The notes under the pieces: model-generated
The model's input: only the letters and a program-made list of their open reading frames with translations
Database searches by the model: none
What the model was told of the DNA's origin: nothing
Assembly (NCBI GenBank): GCA_023958095.1
Contig: JAMLGJ010000020.1
Span: forward strand, 1 to 62,871
Source: Microthrixaceae bacterium
GTDB taxonomy: Bacteria; Actinomycetota; Acidimicrobiia; Acidimicrobiales; Microtrichaceae
Direction of reading: 5' to 3'
Length of the DNA: 62,871 nucleotides
Part shown: one piece after another, positions 8,227-17,446 of the stretch
Layout of the letters: each line of letters opens with the position of its first letter
Position numbering within the stretch: the first letter of the stretch is position 1
Program-made: the position numbers and the translations under genes

Positions 8227-9197
8227 CGCCCACCGGGTCGCCCGCCGAGCGTTCCGCGCTCCCGGTCGAGGGGATGCTGGCCGCGGCCCGGGAGGGTGAC
8301 CGCCGTGCCCTCGCCCGCCTCGTGACGATGGTCGAGTCCGGTGGCGAGGGTGCGGCCGACGTGTCCGCCGCCACCTGGGGCATCACCGGCGGCGCCCACC
8401 TGGTGGGGATCACCGGTGCCCCCGGAGCCGGGAAGTCGACCCTCACCGCGGCGCTGTGCGCGGAGTTGCGCGACCGGGACCGCACCGTCGGTGTGCTCGC
8501 GGTGGATCCCTCGTCCCCGTTCAGCGGGGGCGCGATCCTCGGGGATCGCATCCGGATGTCGGCCCACGAGGACGATCGGGGGGTGTACATCCGCTCGATG
8601 GCGACACGCGGGAACCTCGGGGGTCTCGCACTGGCAACGCCGGGTGCGGCCAGGGTGCTGGATGCGGCCGGTTTCGACATGGTGGTCGTGGAGACCGTGG
8701 GGGTGGGCCAGGTCGAGGTCGACGTGGCGGGTTCCGCGGACACCACGGTGGTGGTGCTCAACCCGGGCTGGGGTGACGAGGTGCAGGCGGCCAAGGCGGG
8801 GCTCATGGAGATCGCCGACCTGTTCGTGCTCAACAAGGCGGATCGTCCGGGTGCCGACCAGGCTCGCAGTGACATCGAGTCGATGCTGTCCATGCGGGCC
8901 CCGACCGGTGCCCCTCGGCCGGCGGTGATACCCGTCGTGGCAACCGAGGGAAGCGGCATCGGGGAGCTCCTCGACGCCATCGACGAACACCGTGGCTGGC
9001 TCGAGGCCTCGGGTGAGGGCATGCGACGCCGGGAGGAGCGGGCCCGCGACGAACTGCATGCCGTGCTCACCGCGGAGCTGCGCCGCAGGGCCGAGGCGCT
9101 GGTCGGTGGCCCCAGGTGGGACCGGGCCCTGCAGGGGGTGCTGGCGGGCCGCAACGACCCGTGGCGTGCCGCGCTCGAGATGCTGGACGGTGACTGA
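8223..9197 (+). CDS. meaB: MeaB/ArgK-family P-loop GTPase
   Basis: A 324-residue G3E-type GTPase. The P-loop is GITGAPGAGKST (residues 62-73); the conserved VDPSSPFSGGAILGDR segment, the switch-region ETVGVGQ and the NKAD nucleotide-specificity motif all follow in order. MeaB (human MMAA) protects and loads adenosylcobalamin-dependent mutases such as methylmalonyl-CoA mutase. No mutase subunit is encoded in this window, so the partner is not visible. The gene starts with GTG overlapping the NifU-like stop and ends overlapping the GTG of a kinase-like gene by 8 nt. Confidence 0.94.
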   Translation: MTPTGSPAERSALPVEGMLAAAREGDRRALARLVTMVESGGEGAADVSAATWGITGGAHLVGITGAPGAGKSTLTAALCAELRDRDRTVGVLAVDPSSPFSGGAILGDRIRMSAHEDDRGVYIRSMATRGNLGGLALATPGAARVLDAAGFDMVVVETVGVGQVEVDVAGSADTTVVVLNPGWGDEVQAAKAGLMEIADLFVLNKADRPGADQARSDIESMLSMRAPTGAPRPAVIPVVATEGSGIGELLDAIDEHRGWLEASGEGMRRREERARDELHAVLTAELRRRAEALVGGPRWDRALQGVLAGRNDPWRAALEMLDGD

Positions 9198-9924
9198 CCG
9201 GGACCTCGCCGCCGAGGTGCTCCCCGGGCACCTGCGGGCCCCGGAGCGCCTGCCGGGCACGGGGCGGACCGACCTGCAGCTGTACCGCTGCACCGACACG
9301 GTGCGCGGGGTGCACGTCGTGGCCAAGGTGGGTCGGGGCGCCGCCGCGGAGTCCCTTGAGACCGAGGCACGTGCGCTGGCACGCCTCGCTCCGCATCCCC
9401 ACGTCCTGGCGGTGTCGGAGGTGGGCCACCGCCGGGCGCAGGGGGGTGAGCGGGTGGTGTGGCTCGTGGTGGAGGAGGCGGGTGGGGGATCGCTCGCACG
9501 GCGCATCGGAGCCGGTGCCCCCACCGCACGCGCCTGGGCGGCCCAGCTCGCGGCTGCGCTGGACCATGCCCACCGGCACGGAGTCGTCCACGGCGACGTG
9601 ACCCCACCGAATGTGCTGTTGGACGACCGCGACGCGGTGCTCCTGGCCGACTTCGGATCGGCACACCTGGTGCACGACGCGGACACGGCCGGGCGGGCAG
9701 CCGGGCACTTCGGGTACACGCCGGGCCTGGCGGCCCCGGAACGCCGACGTCTAGAGCCGCCCACCCCCGAGAGCGACGTGTACGGGCTGGCATCCACGAT
9801 CCTGATGGTGTGCGGCGACCACCACGCGCTCGGGGCGCAAGACCGACGGTTGCTGCAGAGCTGCCTGGGTGACCCGGGGCGCCGCCCGGGTGCGGACCTC
9901 CTCGCGCGCCGCCTGGCCGGCTGA
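9190..9924 (+). CDS. Protein-kinase-like protein
   Basis: A 244-residue single-domain protein with the eukaryotic-like Ser/Thr kinase fold. The putative ATP-binding Lys46 lies in VVAKVG, the catalytic loop is HGDVTPPN (His134, Asp136, Asn141) and the Mg-binding loop is ADFGS (Asp154). The Arg of the usual HRD motif is Gly, which places it among RD-minus or atypical kinases. The glycine-rich loop is weak and there is no membrane segment or sensor domain. GTG at 9190 overlaps the end of the MeaB gene by 8 nt, indicating coupled translation. Its target is unknown; regulation of the upstream GTPase is only a possibility. Confidence 0.8.
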   Translation: MTDRDLAAEVLPGHLRAPERLPGTGRTDLQLYRCTDTVRGVHVVAKVGRGAAAESLETEARALARLAPHPHVLAVSEVGHRRAQGGERVVWLVVEEAGGGSLARRIGAGAPTARAWAAQLAAALDHAHRHGVVHGDVTPPNVLLDDRDAVLLADFGSAHLVHDADTAGRAAGHFGYTPGLAAPERRRLEPPTPESDVYGLASTILMVCGDHHALGAQDRRLLQSCLGDPGRRPGADLLARRLAG

Positions 9925-9959
9925 GGAGGGCGCCGCCGGGTCACCTTCCGCGGACGGTC

Positions 9960-9965
9960 TATGGT
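9960..9965 (+). promoter_or_regulatory. -10 element of the enoyl-CoA hydratase gene
   Basis: TATGGT, 6 nt before the ATG at 9972. Confidence 0.45.
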
Positions 9966-9971
9966 GCGCCG

Positions 9972-10763
9972 ATGCTGAGCAGTGAAGTGACCGAGACCGG
10001 AGTGCACCTGATCACCCTCGAGCGGCCCAAGGTGAACGCCCTGTGCGTGGAGCTGCTGGAGACCCTGGCCTCGACCGCCGCCGAGATCGCCCGGGACTCA
10101 CCGCGGGCGGTCGTGCTCACCGGTGGCCCCAGGGTGTTCGCTGCGGGCGCGGACATCACGGAGTTCACCCGCCACGGTGGGTCGGGGCCGTTCGCCCTCG
10201 CCGGGGACGCCGAGGTGTCGAGGATCGGCAGGGCCTTCCTCGAGGGTCTCGGTGCGGTCGCGGCGATCCCCTGCCCGACGATCGCGGCGGTCAACGGGTT
10301 CGCGCTGGGAGGGGGCTGTGAGCTGGCCCTCGCCTGCGACCTCAGGGTCGCGTCGTCCTCCGCGCAGCTCGGTCAACCGGAGATCCTGCTGGGCATCATC
10401 CCGGGTGGCGGGGGCACCCAACGCCTCGCGAGGCTCGTCGGCCCGGCACGCGCCAAGGACCTCGTGTTCAGCGGTCGCAACGTCGGTGCCGACGAGGCAC
10501 TTCGGATCGGACTCGTGGACCGGGTGTGCGACGGTGACGCCACCGAGGCGGCCCTCGAGTGGGCCGAGGGGTTCGCGAACGGTCCGCGCAGTGCGATCGC
10601 CCTGGCCAAGCGGGCCGTCGACGGTGGCCTGGAGGGTTCCCTGGAGGATGGCCTCGCACTCGAACAGGAGCTGTTCGTGGAGAGCTTCACCACCCGCGAC
10701 GCCGAGGTGGGCGTCGCGAGCTTCCTCGAGTCGGGTCCGGGTCACGCCCGTTTCGACCGCTGA
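9972..10763 (+). CDS. Enoyl-CoA hydratase/isomerase (crotonase) family
   Basis: A 263-residue crotonase-fold enzyme acting on CoA thioesters, most probably hydration of 2-enoyl-CoA in beta-oxidation. Oxyanion-hole and CoA-binding segments are clear: FAAGADITEF, then FALGGGCELALACD, with the catalytic-type glutamates in CELAL and in QPEILLGIIPGGGGTQRL. Both acidic positions typical of true hydratases are present. The gene appears to be its own leaderless unit and converges on glgP. The exact chain-length preference cannot be told from sequence. Confidence 0.93.
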   Translation: MLSSEVTETGVHLITLERPKVNALCVELLETLASTAAEIARDSPRAVVLTGGPRVFAAGADITEFTRHGGSGPFALAGDAEVSRIGRAFLEGLGAVAAIPCPTIAAVNGFALGGGCELALACDLRVASSSAQLGQPEILLGIIPGGGGTQRLARLVGPARAKDLVFSGRNVGADEALRIGLVDRVCDGDATEAALEWAEGFANGPRSAIALAKRAVDGGLEGSLEDGLALEQELFVESFTTRDAEVGVASFLESGPGHARFDR

Positions 10764-10781
10764 GAGGGACCCGGTGGCCGT

Positions 10782-13385
10782 TCAGTCGGCCCAGGCCACC
10801 AGGCCGGGTTCCAGCGGCGTGCTGAGCAGCTCGTGGCGTGGCACCGCACGCACGGTGAGGCCCATGCGTCCGGGAACGGACAGGACCGCATCGCCCTCGT
10901 AGCGGACGATCCCGTCGCGGTCGGGCTCCGGGGAGCCGTGGGGGGACATCGTCGTCACGGTCGGCTCCTCCAGCTCACCGCCGGCACCGATGTGGCCCAC
11001 GAGGAGTTGGACCTCGATCTCCCCGGGCCGCATCCGGCCGGGTTCCACCGACGCAACCACCCGACGCCGCGACCCCAGGTCGCCGTCGCGTTCGTCGACG
11101 TCGACCGCGGCAACCCTCAGAGAGTCCCAGTCGGCACGGATGTGACCCAGGAACTCCGAGAGTGCCCTCGCCCCGGAGTTGTCCTGCGCCGCCAGTGCAC
11201 GGCTGAGCGCCGCGGCCGGACGGTACATGTCGCTGTCGTAGGCGGCTGACATGCGGTGGGCGTCCACCACCGGTCCCAACGTGGCGAGGCTGTGGCGGAC
11301 GCGGTTCCACCACGGGCTGGAGCGGTCGTCGCCGCCGGTGGAGTCACGGTGGCGCCTCTCCTCGGCCGCGAGCGGCAGCACCTGGTTCTCTATCAACTCG
11401 AACAGGGTGTTGCTGTCGAGGCGGGCCTGGTCGCGTGACCCCGGTTGGGTCCCGGCGGCCGGAGCGGCGATCGCCCACCCGTTGGGCACGCCGTTGGGTC
11501 CCGAGCCCGCGTCGAAGGCCTCCGCCCACCATCCGTCCAGCACGGAGAGGTTCAGTGCTCCGTTGAGAGCCGCCTTCATGCCGCTGGTGCCGGAGGCCTC
11601 GAGTGGGTGCATCGGGGTGTTGAGCCAGACATCGGCTCCCTGGACCATCGCACGGGCCAGGGCCATGTCGTAGTCGGCCAGGAACACGAAGCGGTGCCGC
11701 AGGGCGGGTTCGCTCGCGAAGGCCACCAGGCGCCGCACCATCTCCTTGCCCTCGTCGTCGTCGGTATGGGCCTTCCCGGCGAACACGAACTGGACCGGTC
11801 GTGACCCGTCGAGGAGCAGCTCCCGCAGACGGTCGGGCTGCTCGAGCAGGAGCGCGGCCCGCTTGTGTGTCGCCATGCGCCGGGCGAAGCAGATGGTGGT
11901 GGTCGCGGGGTCCAGCGCCTGGTCGGTCCAGGCGAGTTCCGAGGGTGAACGGCCGGCATCCAGGGCGCCCGATCGCAGCCGCTGCCGGGCGACCTCCACG
12001 AGGGTCGCCCGCGCCGTGTCGCACGCGTCGCGAAGCTCGTGATCGGTGATCAGCCCGGCTCCCGACCAGTCCGTACCGCCCGTGGCGGTGTCGTGGCCGA
12101 GCCGCTCCACGAACAGCTCCGACATCTCCGGGGCGAGCCAGGTGCCGGGATGCACTCCGTTGGTGACGTGGCCTATCGGCACCTCGGCGGTCGGCAGCCC
12201 GGGCCAGAGCCTGCCGAACATCGCCCTGCTCGTCTCACCGTGGGAGCGTGAGACCCCGTTGCGGAACCACGAGAGCCGCATCCCCATCACCGCCATGTTG
12301 AACGGGCTGTCCGGGGGTTCACCGGGCGTGTGGCCGAGCTCCACCAGGGTCTGCACGCCAAGGCCCGTCTCTGACGCCCAGCGGGAGAAGTAGCGCTCCA
12401 TGAGACTGCGCCCGAAGCGTTCCATCCCGGCCGGCACGGGGGTGTGGGTGGTGAACACCGATGAGGCCCGGACCCGGGCCAGTGCGGTGTCCAGGTCCAA
12501 CTCGTCGCGGGTCATGAACGTGCGGATGCGCTCGAGGCCCATGAAGCCGGCATGACCCTCGTTGGTGTGGAACACCTCCACCGGCTCGCCGAGGGCCTCC
12601 AGCAGGCGCACCCCGCCGATGCCGAGCACGATCTCCTGGCGGAGCCGGTGTTCCACGTCGCCGCCGTAGAGGCGATCGGTGACCATCCGTGCGGCAGGAT
12701 CGTTCTCGGGCAGGTCCGCGTCGAGCAGGTAGATCGGGACCGGTCCGAGCATCGCCTTCCAGGCGCGCAGCACCAGCGGCTCACCGGCCAGGTCCACCTC
12801 CACCTTCTCCTCCAGGGGCACCAGGGGCATCGTGTGGGGGTCGTTGTCCACGAACCGCTCCGACTGCCAACCGTCGGGTGAGAGCACCTGGTGGAAGTAC
12901 CCGTGCCGGTAGAAGAGGCCCACCGCGACCATGGGGATGCCGAGCTCGCCCGCCGCCTTGAGATGGTCACCGGCGAGCACGCCCAGTCCACCGGAGTACT
13001 GCCCGATCGCCTCGGTGATCCCGAACTCGGGTGAGAAGTACGCCACGAGCCCGCGCCCGGTGCCGGGTGCGCCGGTGGCGAGCGACTCCCGCAGCGAGCG
13101 CGAGGCCGCGTCGAGGCGATCCAGGAAGCCGGGATCGCCGGCCAGCCCGGCGAGGTGGTCCTGGTCGGCCCGTGCCAGCAGCACCGCGGGGTCGCGCACC
13201 CCGGCGTCCCACACCTCCGGAGCCACCGCGGCGAACAGCTCGAGGGTTCCACGATCGTGGGACCAGCGGAGGTTGCGGGCGAGTGAGCGCAGGTCCTCGA
13301 GACCCCCGGGCAGGTGCGGGCGCACGGTGAAGCTGCGCCTCGCCCGGAACCCCCGTGTGACAGTGCTGTGAGGGTCCGGGTCCAT
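10782..13385 (-). CDS. glgP: Alpha-glucan (glycogen) phosphorylase
   Basis: An 867-residue GT35 enzyme that releases glucose-1-phosphate from glycogen or maltodextrins, using pyridoxal phosphate. The N-terminal segment LRSLARNLRWSHD and the substrate-region motif YFSPEFGITEAIGQYSGGLG mark the long actinobacterial/archaeal type of alpha-glucan phosphorylase. The cofactor-binding Lys604 lies in EASGTSGMKAALNG near the C-terminal third. The ATG at 13385 follows a minus-strand TACCCT hexamer (13392-13397) by 6 nt. It diverges from the secreted propeller gene. With the maltokinase gene 2 kb away it points to glycogen/maltodextrin turnover in this region, though no glgE, glgB or treS is in view. 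Confidence 0.96.
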   Translation of the reverse strand: MDPDPHSTVTRGFRARRSFTVRPHLPGGLEDLRSLARNLRWSHDRGTLELFAAVAPEVWDAGVRDPAVLLARADQDHLAGLAGDPGFLDRLDAASRSLRESLATGAPGTGRGLVAYFSPEFGITEAIGQYSGGLGVLAGDHLKAAGELGIPMVAVGLFYRHGYFHQVLSPDGWQSERFVDNDPHTMPLVPLEEKVEVDLAGEPLVLRAWKAMLGPVPIYLLDADLPENDPAARMVTDRLYGGDVEHRLRQEIVLGIGGVRLLEALGEPVEVFHTNEGHAGFMGLERIRTFMTRDELDLDTALARVRASSVFTTHTPVPAGMERFGRSLMERYFSRWASETGLGVQTLVELGHTPGEPPDSPFNMAVMGMRLSWFRNGVSRSHGETSRAMFGRLWPGLPTAEVPIGHVTNGVHPGTWLAPEMSELFVERLGHDTATGGTDWSGAGLITDHELRDACDTARATLVEVARQRLRSGALDAGRSPSELAWTDQALDPATTTICFARRMATHKRAALLLEQPDRLRELLLDGSRPVQFVFAGKAHTDDDEGKEMVRRLVAFASEPALRHRFVFLADYDMALARAMVQGADVWLNTPMHPLEASGTSGMKAALNGALNLSVLDGWWAEAFDAGSGPNGVPNGWAIAAPAAGTQPGSRDQARLDSNTLFELIENQVLPLAAEERRHRDSTGGDDRSSPWWNRVRHSLATLGPVVDAHRMSAAYDSDMYRPAAALSRALAAQDNSGARALSEFLGHIRADWDSLRVAAVDVDERDGDLGSRRRVVASVEPGRMRPGEIEVQLLVGHIGAGGELEEPTVTTMSPHGSPEPDRDGIVRYEGDAVLSVPGRMGLTVRAVPRHELLSTPLEPGLVAWAD

Positions 13386-13391
13386 GGTGCG

Positions 13392-13397
13392 AGGGTA
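13392..13397 (-). promoter_or_regulatory. -10 element of glgP
   Basis: TACCCT on the minus strand, 6 nt before the glgP ATG. The same hexamer occurs at 13448-13453 on the plus strand for the divergent gene. Confidence 0.45.
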
Positions 13398-13447
13398 ACG
13401 GGAGGATCACCCAGTCGGGTGCAGGTCCGGGGGAGGGGGTGCCACGG

Positions 13448-13453
13448 TACCCT
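13448..13453 (+). promoter_or_regulatory. -10 element of the secreted propeller gene
   Basis: TACCCT, 8 nt before the GTG at 13462. Confidence 0.45.
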
Positions 13454-13461
13454 CGGGGCCC

Positions 13462-15087
13462 GTGGGCACCGTTCGACACACCACTGCCGCCTCACCCCGC
13501 AGGTCGCGCGCCGGCATGCTCGGGCGCTCGGTGGTGCTCGTCGCTGCGCTCTCGATGGTCGCCGGTCTGGTGGCGGCACCGGGGTCGCTCGCCCAGACCT
13601 CCGGTGGGGACGACTCCGGTGGGGACGGGACGGGCACATCGGTGCCGGCGGAGTCGCAGGGCCGATCCTCCACCACCCAGCACGAACCCCGTGGCGCGGT
13701 TGCCTACGTCACCGCCGACCGGCGGGTCTGGCTCGGAACGGGCAACGGTGAACCCACCGAGATCGGCGCTCTCGCGGGCTTCGGGCCCAACGGCCAGGCG
13801 GCGGTGGCCATCTCTCCCACCGGTGAGTCGGTCGCCTTCGTGAGGGCGGACGGGTCGGTGGCCGTCGTCGCCGACGACGGGTCCGGCCTGGAGGTCGTCG
13901 CCACCGACGCAGCACTCGAGGCGGTGGGGGGTGCCCCGACGCTGGTGTGGGACGGAACCGGGGACCACATCACCTATGTCGCCGAGGGAACCCCGGACCA
14001 GGTCGCCGATTCGAGCACCAGGTCGCGTTCCCGGGCTCCCGGCTCGAACCTGACGCAGCTCCCCGACGGGCCACTGGGCAACGTGCTCGCCACCGTCAAC
14101 GTGTCCACCGGCAAGAAGGAGCTCCACGGGGATCCGTCACTGCGGTCGGTCTTCGGCATCGCCGGTTCGTTGACCGATCCGGTGGTCGTCGTGCAGACCG
14201 AGATCCCCGGGACCGATGACCGCTACACGCTGGCACTTGCGGCACCGGGTTCGGACGACTTCGCACCGACCCCGTTCTCGGTGGATGACCCCGACTTCTC
14301 ACCCGGTGGTGGTTTCGTCATCGCGTCGGGCCCCTCCAAGGGTGTCCGGGAGTTGATCCGGGTGGACCTCGCGACGATCACCCGTGAGACGCTCACCACG
14401 GACGAGTCGATCTGTGCGCCGGTCGTGTCGCCCGACTCCACGCGCATCGTCTACGGGGGAGGGGAGGACTGCAACCGCCTGATGCTCGTCTCCGCCGAGG
14501 GTGGCCGTTCGTTCGACATCACCCCTGCCAATACCCCGGACACGGCGAGCTTCGGTGAGGCGGCCCTGGGCTGGACCAGCGACGGGCGCTTCGTGACCTA
14601 CCCCGAGTGCACCGGCACCGGTGAGGACCTGTCGTGTGGCGGGCCCTCGGTGTTCGTCGAACCCGACTCGGGGCGTGTCCTCGATGGACCCGAGGCGGTC
14701 ACGGTCTCACCGATCCGGCGAGCGTTGATCCAGGACATCTGGGTCGACTTCACCATGGGTGGGCCGATCGAGGTCTCGCAGTCGTTCCCGATCAGTGCCG
14801 AGATCGAGGGCGACCTGACCGAGACCGAGACCTCGGAGGTGCTGGAGGCGACGCTCAACAACGGCACTGCAGTGCTCGACGTGCGGCTGACGGCGTCCGA
14901 GGACGGTTTCATCACCGGCACCATGGCCGTCGATGATCCCGAGGCCGGCGTCGACCGCACCTTCGCGGTGCTCGCACGCACGACGCTGCTCGGGTTGCGG
15001 ATCGTGTCGATGACCGGGATGTGGATGTCGACCAGCGAGATGCCCTTCGCCACCGGTGAGTTCACCCTCGCGCTCCGGCGCAGGTAG
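13462..15087 (+). CDS. Secreted beta-propeller-like protein
   Basis: A 541-residue exported protein. Residues 1-44 form a signal peptide with a basic n-region and the hydrophobic core VVLVAALSMVAGLVAA ending SLAQ. A Gly/Asp/Ser/Thr-rich linker follows, then repeated blades of the type AVAISPTGESVAFVRADG, CAPVVSPDSTRIVYGGG and GWTSDGRFVTYPE, the pattern of TolB-like or WD40-like propellers. The last 130 residues (from about 420) form a beta-rich domain of unknown type. A binding or scaffold role outside the membrane is likely; no catalytic motif is seen. It is transcribed divergently from glgP and followed by maltokinase. Confidence 0.8.
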   Translation: MGTVRHTTAASPRRSRAGMLGRSVVLVAALSMVAGLVAAPGSLAQTSGGDDSGGDGTGTSVPAESQGRSSTTQHEPRGAVAYVTADRRVWLGTGNGEPTEIGALAGFGPNGQAAVAISPTGESVAFVRADGSVAVVADDGSGLEVVATDAALEAVGGAPTLVWDGTGDHITYVAEGTPDQVADSSTRSRSRAPGSNLTQLPDGPLGNVLATVNVSTGKKELHGDPSLRSVFGIAGSLTDPVVVVQTEIPGTDDRYTLALAAPGSDDFAPTPFSVDDPDFSPGGGFVIASGPSKGVRELIRVDLATITRETLTTDESICAPVVSPDSTRIVYGGGEDCNRLMLVSAEGGRSFDITPANTPDTASFGEAALGWTSDGRFVTYPECTGTGEDLSCGGPSVFVEPDSGRVLDGPEAVTVSPIRRALIQDIWVDFTMGGPIEVSQSFPISAEIEGDLTETETSEVLEATLNNGTAVLDVRLTASEDGFITGTMAVDDPEAGVDRTFAVLARTTLLGLRIVSMTGMWMSTSEMPFATGEFTLALRRR

Positions 15088-15270
15088 GCAGCGCCGGTCG
15101 CTGCGGTTCCCACTGCGGCAACCGAGGATCTGTGTGAGGGAGCGGCTGCGCGCAAGAATGGTCTGCCCTGTCGGCCTACTCCGGGAGTCGTCGTAGAACG
15201 CGCCACCTTCATCAACGAACTGAGTGCACTCCTGGCACCGTTCCTGGCCGCACAGCGTTGGTACACCCCG

Positions 15271-16536
15271 GTGTCCGACCCGGTGATGTCCGTGCGGAGG
15301 GTCGACACCCTGCGCGACGACTGGCCCTCGCTGCTGTGGGTGATCGCGGAGGTGCGGGGCGACGGTGGTGCGGGCCGTCCCCAGTGGTACCAGCTGCTGC
15401 TCGGAGCTGATGACCAGGACCCCGTCGAGCTGCCACCCGTGTGCCGTCTGGGCTCGATGCCCACCCCGCGTGGGCGCGCATGGCTCTTCGATGCCCTCTC
15501 CGACGAGGAGCTGGCGCTCGACTTCGCCCGCGTGGTGGAACCCGAGGGCACCTTCGCGTCGGTGCGGGCGATCGGTGGGGTGCACTCCAACTCCTCGCTG
15601 GTGATCGACGAGTCGTGGGTGCTCAAGGTCTACCGCCGGGTCTCCGATGGGCCCAACCCCGACGTGGAGATCACCGAGGCACTCGGGGCGATCGGCTACG
15701 GCAACGTGTCGGTGCCCGTGAAGGTGTGGCGCCGCGGCCGGGCGGACCTGGCGGTGCTCAGGCGGCTCGAACGTTCGCGTGGGGAGGGCAGTGAGCTGGC
15801 CCTGGACTCGCTCAGGGAGGTGTTCAACCTGCGGCGGGCCCCCCGGGACTGCCGGCTCGACTTCGTCGGCGACGCCGAGGAGCTGGGCGCGGAGGTGGCG
15901 CGTCTGCACGTGGCACTTGCCGAGGCCCTGGGAGCGGAACCAGCCGACGGCGATGCGTGGGCCGACGACATGGCCGCCCAGTTGCACCGCATCACCCACG
16001 GCCAGTTGGACACGGCCCGCATCGAGCAGGTCTACCGGCGCCTCGGCTCGGCCGATGACCTCGGAATGGCGATCCGGGTGCACGGTGACCTGCGACTGGC
16101 CAAGGCGTTGCGTGTGCGCCGCTCCTGGATGCTGTTCGACTTCGAGGGTGAACCTGCCCGCCTTCTGGCCGAGCGCAGGCGAAGGTCCTCACCGTTGCGC
16201 GATGTCGCCGGGATGACCCGCTCGTTCCACCAGGTGGCCACGGCCGCGCTCGCCGAGCTCGGCTCACCCGACGAGGAGCTCCGCCTGCTCGCGGACGCCT
16301 GGGCGGAACGAAACCTCAACGCCTTCCTCTCGGGCTACGCGAGCATCGACGAGGTCCACCGGCTCTTGCCCGAGGACCGTGCCAGCCGTGACGCCCTGTT
16401 GAGCGTCTTCGAGTTGGACGCCGCGGTCCACGAGGTGGCCCACGAGATCGTCCACCATCCGGAGGTCGCGGACCGGCCCACAAGGGCGGTGCAACGCCTC
16501 CTCGAGGAGGACGAGGGCACCGGCCCGACCCCCTGA
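15271..16536 (+). CDS. mak: Maltokinase (Mak/Pep2 family), start uncertain
   Basis: A maltokinase-like phosphotransferase that makes maltose-1-phosphate from maltose and ATP, feeding the GlgE alpha-glucan pathway. From the first canonical in-frame start (GTG 15271) it has 421 residues. The ATP-binding Lys is in WVLKVYRR, the catalytic loop is RVHGDLRLAK (His271, Asp273), and the signature DFEGEPARLLAERRRRSSPL is that of Mak/Pep2. In-frame sequence upstream (15193-15270) encodes FINELSALLAPFLAAQRWY, which matches the conserved N-terminal cap of the family. The true start therefore lies near 15193-15214, yet no ATG, GTG or TTG is in frame there. A GGGAG at 15183-15187 would serve a start near 15193. 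A sequencing error or a non-standard start codon is possible. Confidence 0.88.
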   Translation: MSDPVMSVRRVDTLRDDWPSLLWVIAEVRGDGGAGRPQWYQLLLGADDQDPVELPPVCRLGSMPTPRGRAWLFDALSDEELALDFARVVEPEGTFASVRAIGGVHSNSSLVIDESWVLKVYRRVSDGPNPDVEITEALGAIGYGNVSVPVKVWRRGRADLAVLRRLERSRGEGSELALDSLREVFNLRRAPRDCRLDFVGDAEELGAEVARLHVALAEALGAEPADGDAWADDMAAQLHRITHGQLDTARIEQVYRRLGSADDLGMAIRVHGDLRLAKALRVRRSWMLFDFEGEPARLLAERRRRSSPLRDVAGMTRSFHQVATAALAELGSPDEELRLLADAWAERNLNAFLSGYASIDEVHRLLPEDRASRDALLSVFELDAAVHEVAHEIVHHPEVADRPTRAVQRLLEEDEGTGPTP

Positions 16537-16560
16537 CGGGGACCGCGCCGGCAGCGCCGG

Positions 16561-16566
16561 TACCTT
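16561..16566 (+). promoter_or_regulatory. -10 element of the rhomboid gene
   Basis: TACCTT, 6 nt before the GTG at 16573. Confidence 0.45.
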
Positions 16567-16572
16567 CTGGTC

Positions 16573-17445
16573 GTGGACCCTGTGACCTCCCAGCAGTGCG
16601 CGAACCACCCGGACCGCGTGGCAGGTGTGTCCTGCCAGCGCTGCGAGAAGCCGATCTGTCCGACCTGCATGGTCCAGGCATCGGTCGGCTTCCAGTGCCC
16701 CGAGTGTGCGGGTGCCCGGAGCACGAAGGTGGTGAGCGGGTCCGCCGCCTTCGGCAACCGGGGGGACCCGGTGGCCACCAAGGTTCTCATCGGCATCAAC
16801 GTGGCGGCCTGGGTGCTCATGGTGGTGGTCGGGGGTTCCGTCTCGGGTGCCTCGGGCGAGGTCTTCGTGCGCGGCGCCACCTGGGGTCCGGCAGTGGCAT
16901 CGGGGGAGTGGTACCGGCTCCTGACCGGTGGATTCCTGCACGACGGCCCGCTGCACCTGGCCATGAACATGTTCCTGCTCTGGCTCCTCGGCCAGGCACT
17001 GGAACCCGCGCTCGGTCGTGCCCAGTTCGTGGCGCTGTACTTCGTGTCGCTGCTCGGTGGCGCGCTCGGGGTGATGCTGCTCGACCCGGCGGTTCCGACC
17101 CTCGGGGCCTCCGGCGCGGTGTTCGGCCTGATGGGCGCGCTCACGGTGCTGCAGATGCGGGCGGGCCAGAACCCCTGGCAGTCGGGAATAGCGACCCTCA
17201 TCGCGTTGAACCTGGTGATCACCTTCATGATCCCCAACGTCTCAATCGGTGGACACCTGGGCGGTCTGCTCGCGGGAGCCGGCGCCGCGTTCGGCCTCAG
17301 CGTGGCCGCCCGGCGAAGGGGCGACGGCACCCCGAGGGTGGCGGTTTCGGCCCGTCTGGTCCTGCTGGCGATCGTCGCCGGCGGCCTGGTCGTGCTGGCC
17401 GTCGCGGCGGTGTCGCGGAACAACTTCCTGATCGTTCCGGGATAG
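16573..17445 (+). CDS. Rhomboid protease with N-terminal zinc finger
   Basis: A 290-residue intramembrane serine protease. Residues 9-45 hold a B-box-like zinc finger (C9, H12, C21, C24, C29, C32, C42, C45). Six or more membrane helices follow. The rhomboid catalytic dyad is present: Ser180 in GASGAVFG and His228 in IGGHLGG, and the HLAMNM segment of the second helix is conserved. Rhomboids cleave membrane proteins within or near their transmembrane segments; the substrate is unknown. The zinc-finger arrangement is common among actinobacterial rhomboids. Its stop is 1 nt from the stop of the convergent SRPBCC gene. Confidence 0.93.
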   Translation: MDPVTSQQCANHPDRVAGVSCQRCEKPICPTCMVQASVGFQCPECAGARSTKVVSGSAAFGNRGDPVATKVLIGINVAAWVLMVVVGGSVSGASGEVFVRGATWGPAVASGEWYRLLTGGFLHDGPLHLAMNMFLLWLLGQALEPALGRAQFVALYFVSLLGGALGVMLLDPAVPTLGASGAVFGLMGALTVLQMRAGQNPWQSGIATLIALNLVITFMIPNVSIGGHLGGLLAGAGAAFGLSVAARRRGDGTPRVAVSARLVLLAIVAGGLVVLAVAAVSRNNFLIVPG

Positions 17446-17446
17446 C

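Noticed and set aside
7545..10007. 820-residue open frame on the minus strand
   Set aside because: Overlaps murA, NifU-like, meaB and the kinase-like gene, all clearly real on the plus strand; composition is Arg/Pro-rich.
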